Origin: a virus
Virus record (IMG/VR): IMGVR_UViG_3300035698_029380
Location: 1 to 60,288 of that record
DNA: 60,288 nt
Reading direction: 5' to 3' (one strand)
The translations under genes were made by a program, and so were the position numbers. The notes under the pieces were generated by a model. That model did no database searches. It was given only the letters and a program-made list of their open reading frames with translations, and had not been told where the DNA came from. Positions 48,501-56,552 of the stretch are shown here, piece after piece; position 1 is the stretch's first letter; every line of letters starts with the position of its first letter.

Positions 48501-49595
48501 ATGAACTTTAATGAACTTTTAAATAAAAAGCCGGTTAAAATAAATTTAAAAGAATGTTTATCTTATGTAAAAAATAAAAGAGTTTTAATAACTGGAGCTG
48601 GTGGAAGCATAGGTAGCGAAATATCTAAGCAAATGCTTTATGGAGGAGCCGAAAGATTATATTTACTTGGGCATGGCGAAAATAGCATTTATAAAATACA
48701 GCAAGAACTTAACAGGCTTAAATCAAATGGAATAGGAATAGGTTCTAAGATTGTTCCAATAATAGGCGAAATACAAGATAGAGATTATATTTATTTTTTA
48801 ATGGAAAGGCTACATACAGATGTAGTTTTTCATACAGCGGCTCACAAGCATGTTCCACTAATGGAAGAAAATGCAGTTGAAGCTATAAAAAATAATGTTT
48901 TTGGAACAAAAAATATGATTGATGCATCAAAAGATAATGGTGTTTTAAAGTTTCTCTTAATATCAACCGATAAAGCTGTTGATCCGATTTGTATTTATGG
49001 AGCTTCAAAATTTTTAGCAGAAGCTTTAGTTTTAAAAGAAAGAAAAAGTCATAAATTTTTAGCAGTAAGATTTGGTAATGTTATTGGCACAATGGGAAGT
49101 GTTTTACCATTTTTTAAAAAACAAATTTTAGATGAATTGAATGTTCCGGTAACTGATATTAAAGCTACAAGATTTTTTATGTCAAAAGAAGAAGCTGTTT
49201 CTCTTATATTAGAAGTTGGAAAAATAGGGATCGGCGGTGAAATTTATATTTTAGAAATGGGTGAGCCGGAAAATATATTTAATATAGCCAAAAAAATGAT
49301 TAAATATTATAATAAAAATAATAACATTGTTTTTACTAAGTTAAGGGCTGGTGAAAAACTAACTGAAAAATTATGGAGTGATAATGAAATAGCGGAAAAA
49401 ACAAATTATTCAAAAATATTAAAGTTGACAAAAAAGAATATTGTTGATAATATTGATGATATAATAATAGATCTTAAACCAATTTGTTTTTTTGATAGAG
49501 ATTTTCCGCATTTTTATAGAAATAAAAAAGAACTTAGCAAAGTGTTGAAAAAAATTGTGCCAACACTAAAATTAATGGAAGGGAATGAGTATTAA
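48501..49595 (+). CDS. CapD/PseB-like nucleotide-sugar 4,6-dehydratase
   Basis: 364 residues from the ATG at 48501 with CTGGAGG upstream. Extended SDR features: RVLITGAGGSIGSE (residues ~24-37), VVFHTAAHKHVPLME (~98-112), LISTDKAVDP (~142-151), YGASK (~155-159) and VRFGNVIGTMGSV. Sequence is of the short CapD/FlaA1/PseB type acting on UDP-GlcNAc, the first step toward pseudaminic-type or deoxyamino sugars. Fits with the NeuB-like synthase 600 bp downstream. Confidence 0.82.
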   Translation: MNFNELLNKKPVKINLKECLSYVKNKRVLITGAGGSIGSEISKQMLYGGAERLYLLGHGENSIYKIQQELNRLKSNGIGIGSKIVPIIGEIQDRDYIYFLMERLHTDVVFHTAAHKHVPLMEENAVEAIKNNVFGTKNMIDASKDNGVLKFLLISTDKAVDPICIYGASKFLAEALVLKERKSHKFLAVRFGNVIGTMGSVLPFFKKQILDELNVPVTDIKATRFFMSKEEAVSLILEVGKIGIGGEIYILEMGEPENIFNIAKKMIKYYNKNNNIVFTKLRAGEKLTEKLWSDNEIAEKTNYSKILKLTKKNIVDNIDDIIIDLKPICFFDRDFPHFYRNKKELSKVLKKIVPTLKLMEGNEY

Positions 49596-50206
49596 TGCAA
49601 AAAAATATTATAGCGGTTATGTTAGTCGCTCTTTTTTTTATTTTATTGCTGATTTTATCAGTAGCTGCTTTTTCTCAACCAAAAATAGTTAATAAGATTG
49701 AGCGTGTAAATATTCCAATGTATCATTTTTTAACAAGCGAAGAAATAAACTTTATAATAGACGATAAAAAAAATTTTTTTATAGAAAAATACGGGGAATA
49801 TATTGGGAATATAGAGGTGGCAGAAGCTATAATAACAAAATCCTTACAGCTAGAAATACCAATAAATAAAGCTTTTGCTCTTGCCAAAGCTGAAAGTCGA
49901 TTAAATCCAAAAGCCATCAATAAAAATAAATATTCAATTGATTATGGCTTATTTCAGCTTAATAGCAGAAGTTTTCCAAATGTAGATTATTTTAACATAA
50001 AAGAAAATGTAAAATATGGATTGTCTTATTTTAGAGAAAAGTATTATATCTATAAAAGTTATGAAGTTGCGCTGTTGGCTTATAATGCCGGCAATATTAA
50101 AAATTTGGGCGAAATGACAATAAAACATTTAAGCAACTATTTAGTTTATGAAGAAGAATTTAATAAATTTTTTATTTTAATATTAGATGAGGAAAATAAT
50201 GGTTGA
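49595..50206 (+). CDS. Lytic transglycosylase with N-terminal anchor
   Basis: 203 residues. A hydrophobic N-terminus (IIAVMLVALFFILLLILSVAA, residues ~5-25) is a signal anchor or SAR segment. The SLT core is clear: KAFALAKAESRLNPKAIN (catalytic Glu at ~100), SIDYGLFQLNSRSF and EVALLAYNAGNI. It cleaves peptidoglycan, as endolysin or for DNA entry. No late motif before it; it lies inside the sugar gene cluster. Confidence 0.85.
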   Translation: MQKNIIAVMLVALFFILLLILSVAAFSQPKIVNKIERVNIPMYHFLTSEEINFIIDDKKNFFIEKYGEYIGNIEVAEAIITKSLQLEIPINKAFALAKAESRLNPKAINKNKYSIDYGLFQLNSRSFPNVDYFNIKENVKYGLSYFREKYYIYKSYEVALLAYNAGNIKNLGEMTIKHLSNYLVYEEEFNKFFILILDEENNG

Positions 50207-51227
50207 AATAACACTTGGTAAAAAAGTAATAAAGAAAGATGGAAAAGATTTTTATATTATAGCAGAGATAGGAACAAACTATTTAGAGTGGGCGCATTAT
50301 AAATCTATTTCCAATATGGAAGCAGCAAAATTTTTAATAGCTGCGGCCGCTTTAAATGGAGCAGATGCTGCTAAGTTTCAAATATATGATGTAGATAAAT
50401 TAATTTCAAAGAATGCATTAAAGCATGAAGGAAAAAGCAACCAGCTTAGTTATGATAATTATTTTGAACTTATGGATTATTGTAAAGAAAAAAATATTGA
50501 TTTTGCGGCAAGCCTTTTTGACGAAGAAGCTGTAAGTACTTTTGGCTCTTATTTAGATTATTTTAAAATTGCTTCACCAGATATAATTTGTGAAAAACTT
50601 ATAAAAAAAATAGCTTTATATGAAAAGCCAGTTCTTATATCTACTGGAGCTGCTACTTTTCAAGAAATAACACAAGCTACTAAGTGGATGGCATTGCAAC
50701 AAAATTTTGATTCTTGTGTTATGCATTGTGTGTCTGCTTATCCTACTCCAAAAGAAAATACAAATTTAGGAGCTATAAAAAAACTACACAAAGTTTTGCC
50801 TTATGTTATTGGATATTCTGATCATTGTAAGTTTGATTTGGGTGTTTTATCTGCAGCTTATTTACTTGGAGCAAGAGTTATAGAAAAACATTTCACTTTG
50901 GGAGATAGCTGGTTTGAATCTGGCGATCATCCGCATTCAATGACGACATATCAGTTATCTTTATTATGTAAAGAGTTAAAAAGTTTAAGTGAAACGTTAT
51001 ATAATCCTATAGATGGATATTTACCGATAGAAGAAAATATTAGAAAATATGCTCGTAGAAGTGCCGTAGCAAAAACTTTTATTTGTGCTGGACAAGTAAT
51101 AACAGATAATTTAATATCATTTTTAAGACCAGGAACTGGTATAACTAACATCAAAGACGTTATAGGAAAAGTAGCCAAAAATAATATAAAAAAAGGTTAT
51201 ATTATTAGAAGAAATGAGATTAGTTAA
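50199..51227 (+). CDS. NeuB/SpsE-like sialic-acid-type synthase
   Basis: 342 residues from the ATG at 50199 (AGGA upstream). IIAEIGTNYLEW (residues ~20-31), GADAAKFQIYDVD (~54-66), KIASPDIICE, PVLISTGA, CVSAYPTPKENTNL (~181-194), GYSDH (~208-212) and VIEKHFTLGD (~230-239), then a C-terminal SAF/antifreeze-like domain (RRSAVAKT, RPGTGI). It condenses PEP with an amino sugar to a nonulosonate. Full length, all main motifs present. Confidence 0.9.
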   Translation: MVEITLGKKVIKKDGKDFYIIAEIGTNYLEWAHYKSISNMEAAKFLIAAAALNGADAAKFQIYDVDKLISKNALKHEGKSNQLSYDNYFELMDYCKEKNIDFAASLFDEEAVSTFGSYLDYFKIASPDIICEKLIKKIALYEKPVLISTGAATFQEITQATKWMALQQNFDSCVMHCVSAYPTPKENTNLGAIKKLHKVLPYVIGYSDHCKFDLGVLSAAYLLGARVIEKHFTLGDSWFESGDHPHSMTTYQLSLLCKELKSLSETLYNPIDGYLPIEENIRKYARRSAVAKTFICAGQVITDNLISFLRPGTGITNIKDVIGKVAKNNIKKGYIIRRNEIS

Positions 51228-51639
51228 ATTTATTATTTCTGTAAAGTTTTACCGCCGCAAAAATAAAGTTTTTCAACACTTTATTTATAATGGAGATAAA
51301 AAGGATTTAAAATATATTAAATCCCCGCAATATTCATTATTTAATAATTTTAGAAAAAGAACACAAAAGCAAGCATTATCGTCTTATAGCGAATATGAGT
51401 TTTTAAATATTGTAGAAGAAAATGATAGATTAATTTTTAAGTTTATTGCCAAAAAAAAACAAAAACTAGTACCTTATTATTTTGTTGTTTCTAGTTTTGC
51501 TCCACCTTTTCCTGGGTGCATTTATTGCAAATACAAGAAAATATTAAATGATGTTTTTTTTTATTGCGATTTTAAACAAAAAACTTTTTCAAAAAATTTG
51601 AAAAGTTGTAGATTTTTTAAACAAAGAGAGGAAGAATGA
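51214..51639 (+). CDS. Hypothetical cysteine-containing protein
   Basis: 141 residues, basic and aromatic, with four late cysteines (CIYCKYKK, FYCDF, KSCRFF) that may bind zinc. Overlaps the NeuB-like gene by 14 bp and the next by ATGA. Not recognised. Confidence 0.6.
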   Translation: MRLVKFIISVKFYRRKNKVFQHFIYNGDKKDLKYIKSPQYSLFNNFRKRTQKQALSSYSEYEFLNIVEENDRLIFKFIAKKKQKLVPYYFVVSSFAPPFPGCIYCKYKKILNDVFFYCDFKQKTFSKNLKSCRFFKQREEE

Positions 51640-52190
51640 AACCATTACTTTTTATAGATATGGATGAGGTAATAGTAAATTATTACGAACAATATGCAAA
51701 ATATGTAAAAGCAATGACAGGAGTTTGTTTTAAATATAAGCTAGAAAATCTAAAAGATTATTCAGGCGTTTTTTGGCTTAAAGAATATTTTTCAGAAGAA
51801 GAGTCAAGGCAAATAAATCAAGAAATATTTGATAACATGAGATTTTGGACCACCATGCCCGCAATTTCAAACGCTATTGAAACTATGGAGAAACTCAATA
51901 ATGAATATAATATTTATATTTCTACTTCTGCTTTTGCTTCCAATAGCGATAGCTGCATTTTAGGAAAAAAAGAGTGGGTAAAAAAATATTTGCCGTTTAT
52001 TGATTTAGCTAAACTTATTTATTGCCACCATAAACATTTATTATGTGGAGATTATATTATAGATGATTTGCCACATGCGATTGTAGGCTTTACTGGAAAA
52101 ATTATTATAATGGATTATCCATATAATAGATTTTTTGAGGCCGATTACAGAGCAAAAAATTGGAAAGAGATTGGAGATATTTTATTATGA
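51636..52190 (+). CDS. 5'(3')-deoxyribonucleotidase-like HAD phosphatase
   Basis: 184 residues. FIDMDEVIV (residues ~6-14) holds the HAD nucleophile and acid, IYISTSAF (~92-99) motif II, KKEWVKKY the Lys, and YIIDDLPHA (~134-142) motif IV. The size and order fit the NT5C-type family, which dephosphorylates dNMPs or, in sugar clusters, sugar phosphates. A role in the nonulosonate pathway is possible since that pathway needs a phosphatase. Confidence 0.78.
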   Translation: MKPLLFIDMDEVIVNYYEQYAKYVKAMTGVCFKYKLENLKDYSGVFWLKEYFSEEESRQINQEIFDNMRFWTTMPAISNAIETMEKLNNEYNIYISTSAFASNSDSCILGKKEWVKKYLPFIDLAKLIYCHHKHLLCGDYIIDDLPHAIVGFTGKIIIMDYPYNRFFEADYRAKNWKEIGDILL

Positions 52191-52870
52191 AAACTGCTGT
52201 ATTACTTCAAGCAAGAATAAACTCTCAGCGATTAGCTAGAAAAATTTTATTGCCTTTAAGTGGGCTAAGCGTAATTGAGCACTGTATGGTAAATTTGAGA
52301 AACATAGAGGTTAACCATCATATTTTATTATGCGATTATTATAGTTATAGAACACTTGAGCCATACGCAGAAAAGCAGGGATTTGAAATATTTTGTGGAC
52401 CTACGAATGATGTATTAAAAAGATTTGCTATGGCAGTTAGATATTTTAAAATAGATATGGTTATAAGAGCTACTGCTGATAATCCTTTGGTTTCAAGCGA
52501 AATAGCAAATGAGCTAGTAAGTATTTACAAAAAAGAAAAAGTAGATTATTCTGTTTATCATGATGTTCCAAAAGGAGTTTCTGTTGATGTTTTTAATGGA
52601 GAACTAATTTTAGAAGTAGATAGCGAAGTTGATAAAGATGATATATTTGATAGAGAACATGTTGCTTATAAATATATACGTGAAAATGATTGGCGATTTG
52701 ACATAAAAGACAACCCGGCTCCAGAAAAATGGCATGCTCCTGATCTAAAAGTATCAATAGATACATTGGAAGAATACAACTTTGTTCAAAATATTTTTAC
52801 TGATTTATATGAAGAAGAAGAACTTTCTGTTGAAGAAATAATAAAATGGTATAAAAGTGAAAAAAATTAA
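52187..52870 (+). CDS. SpsF-like cytidylyltransferase
   Basis: 227 residues from the ATG overlapping the previous stop. LLQARINSQRLARKILLPLSG (residues ~5-25) is the nucleotide-binding signature, then GPTNDVLKRFAMAV, VIRATADNPLVSSE (~99-112) and VSIDTLEEY. SpsF follows SpsE (NeuB-like) in Bacillus spore-polysaccharide operons and activates sugars with CTP. The pair here suggests CMP-activation of the NeuB-like product. Confidence 0.82.
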   Translation: MKTAVLLQARINSQRLARKILLPLSGLSVIEHCMVNLRNIEVNHHILLCDYYSYRTLEPYAEKQGFEIFCGPTNDVLKRFAMAVRYFKIDMVIRATADNPLVSSEIANELVSIYKKEKVDYSVYHDVPKGVSVDVFNGELILEVDSEVDKDDIFDREHVAYKYIRENDWRFDIKDNPAPEKWHAPDLKVSIDTLEEYNFVQNIFTDLYEEEELSVEEIIKWYKSEKN

Positions 52871-53015
52871 AATACTGGCAAAAATTTTTAACTCAAAAAA
52901 TATAGAAAAATATAGAGGATTAGATTTTGTTTTAGATAGTAAAGAAAAAATATTTGTTAGAGGATATTTTCCTCAATATGGTTTAAAAGCTGTTACTATT
53001 TATACTCTTATATGA
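52857..53015 (+). CDS. Microprotein, copy 1 of a duplicated pair
   Basis: 52 residues from a GTG: MKKIKILAKIFNSKNIEKYR, GLDFVLDSKEKIF. Its paralog is at 53079-53225 (ILILIKIFN..DTEKYRGLRFNL). Its end lies in the 64-bp direct repeat. Confidence 0.55.
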   Translation: MKKIKILAKIFNSKNIEKYRGLDFVLDSKEKIFVRGYFPQYGLKAVTIYTLI

Positions 53016-53086
53016 ACAATCTTTTAAAAGTTGCTACTACTTATAGTTCTTATTTAAATTTTAGCAATAGATTAAAGCATGAATAA
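53012..53086 (+). CDS. Possible 24-residue peptide
   Basis: An ATGA-coupled frame, MNNLLKVATTYSSYLNF and a few more residues, inside the first repeat copy, whose stop overlaps the next ATG. May be only a by-product of the duplication. Confidence 0.3.
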   Translation: MNNLLKVATTYSSYLNFSNRLKHE

Positions 53087-53225
53087 AAAAATATTAATCT
53101 TAATAAAAATTTTTAACTTAATCGATACTGAAAAATACAGAGGACTACGATTTAATTTAAGCAGGAGAGAAAAACTATTTATACTCTTATATGAACAATC
53201 TTTTAAAAGTTGCTACTACTTATAG
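53079..53225 (+). CDS. Microprotein, copy 2 of a duplicated pair
   Basis: 48 residues: MNKKILILIKIFNLIDTEKY, RGLRFNLSRREKLF. Diverged copy of the 52857 gene with the second 64-bp repeat forming its C-terminus in another frame. Confidence 0.55.
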   Translation: MNKKILILIKIFNLIDTEKYRGLRFNLSRREKLFILLYEQSFKSCYYL

Positions 53226-53240
53226 TTCTTATTTAAAGAT

Positions 53241-54209
53241 ATGAAATTTAAAATACCAAAATCAATAATAGTTTCATTTATAAAATCTCACTTTGATAAT
53301 GTAAAAGAAACTTCTACTGGCGAAATAAGAGTGAATACTCCATTTGACAATGACAGCAAATTTCACCTTTACATTAATCCAGTAAAAGGAGTTGTAAAAG
53401 ATTTCAAAACTGGATACGGAGGTGATTTTGTTTCATTTGTTTCAGATTTTCTTGACATAAATAAACAAGAAGTTTTATCATACCTTATAAAAGAATATGG
53501 AAAGAATAATGAAATTATAGAAAACAAAATAGAGGTTTTTTCAAAGTTAGAGCTGCCTGGCGGAATAAACTTTTTTTCAATAAAAAAAGATGGATTAATA
53601 AGAAATATAGCTTATGGCTATTTAGTAGATAGAAAAATACCAAAAAAAAATATACAAGAGCTTGGATATATTTTTGAGCCTAGTAGTGAATACCACAACA
53701 CTATATTTATTCCTTTTTATGAAAATAATGAGATAGTATATTTCACCACAAGAGATTTTACAGGAAGGAACTATAAACGATACAATAACCCTCATGATGT
53801 AGATTCAAAACAATTTATTTATAATGTTGACAAAATGAAAGAAGGCGGGAATGTTTTTATTTTTGAGGGTGTTTTTGATGCCATGATGCTCGAAAATCAA
53901 ATAGGAACATCAATGTTATCTTCTGATCTAGGCAAAGAACAAGTTGTAAAAATTTTAGATACCGCTCCAAAAAATATTGTGTTTGTTCCTGATAATGATG
54001 AAGCTGGCAGGAAATCTTTAAGAAAGAATGTTAAGTTGTTATTAAGATATTTACCGCAATCGCTAAATTTATCGGTATTGATTTATAATATTGTAAATGG
54101 AAAAGATTTTGGAGAAACTGGCAAACATTATATTGATATAAATAAATGCAAAGTGTGGAAAGATGTTTCTATTGATGAAGAAAAATTTAGAAGAAAAGAA
54201 ATAATATGA
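53241..54209 (+). CDS. DnaG-like primase lacking the zinc site
   Basis: 322 residues. The N-terminal region keeps the CHC2-domain shape (FHLYINPVKGVVKDF, GYGGDFVSFVSDFL at residues ~47-61) but has no cysteines. The TOPRIM domain is present: VFIFEGVFDAMML (Glu, ~206-218), SSDLGKEQ and IVFVPDNDEAGRKSL (DxD, ~245-259). It should make primers for the lagging strand; without the zinc ribbon template recognition must differ. No helicase domain is attached. Confidence 0.8.
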   Translation: MKFKIPKSIIVSFIKSHFDNVKETSTGEIRVNTPFDNDSKFHLYINPVKGVVKDFKTGYGGDFVSFVSDFLDINKQEVLSYLIKEYGKNNEIIENKIEVFSKLELPGGINFFSIKKDGLIRNIAYGYLVDRKIPKKNIQELGYIFEPSSEYHNTIFIPFYENNEIVYFTTRDFTGRNYKRYNNPHDVDSKQFIYNVDKMKEGGNVFIFEGVFDAMMLENQIGTSMLSSDLGKEQVVKILDTAPKNIVFVPDNDEAGRKSLRKNVKLLLRYLPQSLNLSVLIYNIVNGKDFGETGKHYIDINKCKVWKDVSIDEEKFRRKEII

Positions 54210-55090
54210 CAAATAAATTAATACATGGAAAAGCAGAAATAATAATGCCAAGATTGCCAGATAACTGCATTGATTTAACAATAACTTCTCCTCCTTATTC
54301 TAATATGAGAAGCTACAAAGGAAAAGTAAAGAAGGAAATAAGTTATAGTGGCTATTCTTTTCCTTTTGAAGAAATAGCGCAGCAATTATATAGAATAACT
54401 AAAAATGGTGGCGTTGTTGTATGGGTAGTAAATGACCAATATATAGATGGAGGGAGAGATTTAACATCTTTTAGACAAGCTTTATTTTTTCAAAAGCTTG
54501 GCTTTTTGATGCATGATTGTATGATTTATCATAAAAATGGTGCAGCTTTTCCTTCACAAAATAGGTATTATCAAGTATATGAATACATGTTTGTTTTATC
54601 AAAAGGAAAGCCAAAAACTATAAACTTGTTCAAGGATAAACCAAATAGATGGGCAGGACATCAAACTTTTGGCACGCCTTCAAAAAGAAAATATAATGGC
54701 GAGTTGGAAAAAATAGAAAAGTTCAAAGTAAGTGATTTTGGAATAAGATATAATGTATGGTATATTGCTAATGGTAGTGGCTACTCAACAAAAGATAAAA
54801 TAGCATATAAGCATCCAGCTATATTTCCAGAAAATTTAGCAGAAGATCATATATTATCATGGAGTAATGAAGGTGATATAGTTTTGGATCCCATGTGTGG
54901 CAGCGGGACAACTTGTAAAATGGCATATATGAATAACAGAAAGTTTATTGGTATTGATATAAATAAAGAATATATAGAAATAAGCAACGAGAGAGTTTTG
55001 GCAACTGCACCTTATGATAATCCAAAACTGAAAAATCTTATTTGTAAATATAAAAATGGCAAAATAATAAAAGAAAGGAAAATAATATGA
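54206..55090 (+). CDS. Beta-class DNA methyltransferase
   Basis: 294 residues. TSPPYSNMRSY (motif IV, residues ~28-38) comes first and LDPMCGSGTTCKMAY (motif I, ~227-241) late, followed by FIGIDINKEYIEIS. This order marks the beta class (N4-cytosine or N6-adenine). No restriction partner is adjacent. Coupled to primase and ATP-grasp genes by ATGA. Confidence 0.88.
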   Translation: MTNKLIHGKAEIIMPRLPDNCIDLTITSPPYSNMRSYKGKVKKEISYSGYSFPFEEIAQQLYRITKNGGVVVWVVNDQYIDGGRDLTSFRQALFFQKLGFLMHDCMIYHKNGAAFPSQNRYYQVYEYMFVLSKGKPKTINLFKDKPNRWAGHQTFGTPSKRKYNGELEKIEKFKVSDFGIRYNVWYIANGSGYSTKDKIAYKHPAIFPENLAEDHILSWSNEGDIVLDPMCGSGTTCKMAYMNNRKFIGIDINKEYIEISNERVLATAPYDNPKLKNLICKYKNGKIIKERKII

Positions 55091-56529
55091 AAACTATTTT
55101 AGTTGTTGGTGGTGGCATATTTCAATTTCCACTTATAAACATAGCTCAAGCAAAAGGATGGAAGGCAGTTTGCATTGATGGAGATGCACAATGTATTGGC
55201 TCGATCGCTGCTGATCATTTTGAAAATGTTGATTTAAAAGATATAAAAGGTGCTTTAGCTGTTGGGAGAAAATATAAAATTGATGGAGCGTTAACTGCTG
55301 GCACAGATTTTTCAACTACGGTAGCTTATATTACGGATAATATGGGATTGCCTGGTGTTTCTTATGGTGTAGCTGTAAAATGTACTAACAAATATGAAAT
55401 GAGAAAAATTTTTCAAGAGAACAATATTCCATCACCACTGTTTGCAAAGTTTGGCGCAAGCCAATATGAAAAATTTTGTAAAGCAATTGAAACAATAAAA
55501 CTTCCTTGTGTCATAAAACCAGTTGACAGTATGGGAGCAAGGGGAGTAAGAAAAATTAATAACTTTGATAATTTAGAAAAAGCTTTTTATTCTTCAATAA
55601 AATATTCAAAAAATCGCGAAGTGATAGTAGAAGAATTTATGGAAGGGCCTGAATATAGTGTTGATAGTATTTTCATAGACGGAAAATTAAAATTTATTTC
55701 TATTGCAGATAGACATATTTATTTTTCTCCTTATTTTGTTGAGCTCGGCCATACCGTTCCAGCAAATATTTCTAATGAACAAAAAAATAATTTAATAGAA
55801 GTTTTTACTAAAGCTGTGAAATCTCTTGGAATAAAAACTGGACAAGCAAAAGGTGATATAAAAATAACTAAAGATGGAGTAAAAATAGGAGAAATAGCTG
55901 CACGAATGTCTGGTAGTTTTAACTCTGGCTGGACTGTCCCTTTTGCTACTGGAATAAATATACACAAGGCTGCATTGATGATGGCGGTTGGCGAAGATCC
56001 TGGCGATTTATCTTATGATTGGAATGATCAAAAAGGAGCAGCTGAAAGAACCATCATTTCAATACCAGGAAAAATAAAAAGGATTTATGGAATAAATGAT
56101 GCTAAAAATACTAATGGAAATGAAGTAGTTTATTTTTGGAGTAAGGAAGGAGACGAAGTAGATTTTCCAATAAACAATATGGGCAAATGCGGATGTGTTG
56201 TAAATAAATTATATAATAGGCCAATGGCTTCAATAATGGCTAATGTGGCCAGGAAAAAAATATTTATTCGCCTTGAACCAAATAATAAAAAGACAGAAGA
56301 TTTTTTATTTGATAGAGATAATTTAAAGTTTATTAACGTCTTTAGAGAAAATTCAGTTGATTATTATGGTAAAAATGTGGAAGATGCGCTAGAAAAAGTT
56401 TCTGAGATTACTGGAATGGTTTCGCACGAACTTTTGGAAGTAAAAAATTTTTGGAGATGCTTTTTAAAGGGCGGAATACAAGGTGGAGTTTATTTAATAG
56501 ATAGCATGAAAAAAGGACTACAAAAGTAG
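55087..56529 (+). CDS. ATP-grasp carboxylate-amine ligase
   Basis: 480 residues. N-terminal Rossmann-like VVGGGIFQFPLIN, then the ATP-grasp core: LPCVIKPVDSMGARGV (residues ~138-153), VIVEEFMEGPEYSVD (~179-193), KGDIKI and KIGEIAARMSGSF (~267-279). A ~160-residue C-terminal extension contains GKCGCVVNK. Related enzymes sit in nonulosonate and capsule clusters and join a carboxylate to an amine. Last gene of the sugar-rich block. Confidence 0.8.
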   Translation: MKTILVVGGGIFQFPLINIAQAKGWKAVCIDGDAQCIGSIAADHFENVDLKDIKGALAVGRKYKIDGALTAGTDFSTTVAYITDNMGLPGVSYGVAVKCTNKYEMRKIFQENNIPSPLFAKFGASQYEKFCKAIETIKLPCVIKPVDSMGARGVRKINNFDNLEKAFYSSIKYSKNREVIVEEFMEGPEYSVDSIFIDGKLKFISIADRHIYFSPYFVELGHTVPANISNEQKNNLIEVFTKAVKSLGIKTGQAKGDIKITKDGVKIGEIAARMSGSFNSGWTVPFATGINIHKAALMMAVGEDPGDLSYDWNDQKGAAERTIISIPGKIKRIYGINDAKNTNGNEVVYFWSKEGDEVDFPINNMGKCGCVVNKLYNRPMASIMANVARKKIFIRLEPNNKKTEDFLFDRDNLKFINVFRENSVDYYGKNVEDALEKVSEITGMVSHELLEVKNFWRCFLKGGIQGGVYLIDSMKKGLQK

Positions 56530-56544
56530 TCCTTATTTTTTTTA
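56512..56544. terminator. Bidirectional rho-independent terminator
   Basis: Stem AAGGACTAC/GTAGTCCTT with an AAAA loop, A tract left and T tract right, between convergent genes. Confidence 0.88.
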
Positions 56545-56552
56545 AATAAAAT

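Larger units (their letters stand above)
52995..53237 (+). repeat. 64-bp perfect direct repeat
   Basis: Copies at 52995-53058 and 53174-53237, identical throughout, 179 bp apart. The repeat falls in different frames in the two microprotein genes. It marks a recent tandem duplication. Confidence 0.9.

Noticed and set aside
43214-49460. TTGACA boxes with 17-nt spacing inside sugar genes (43214, 43944, 49428)
   Set aside because: Their -10 regions are poor or no gene start follows; expected by chance in this sequence.
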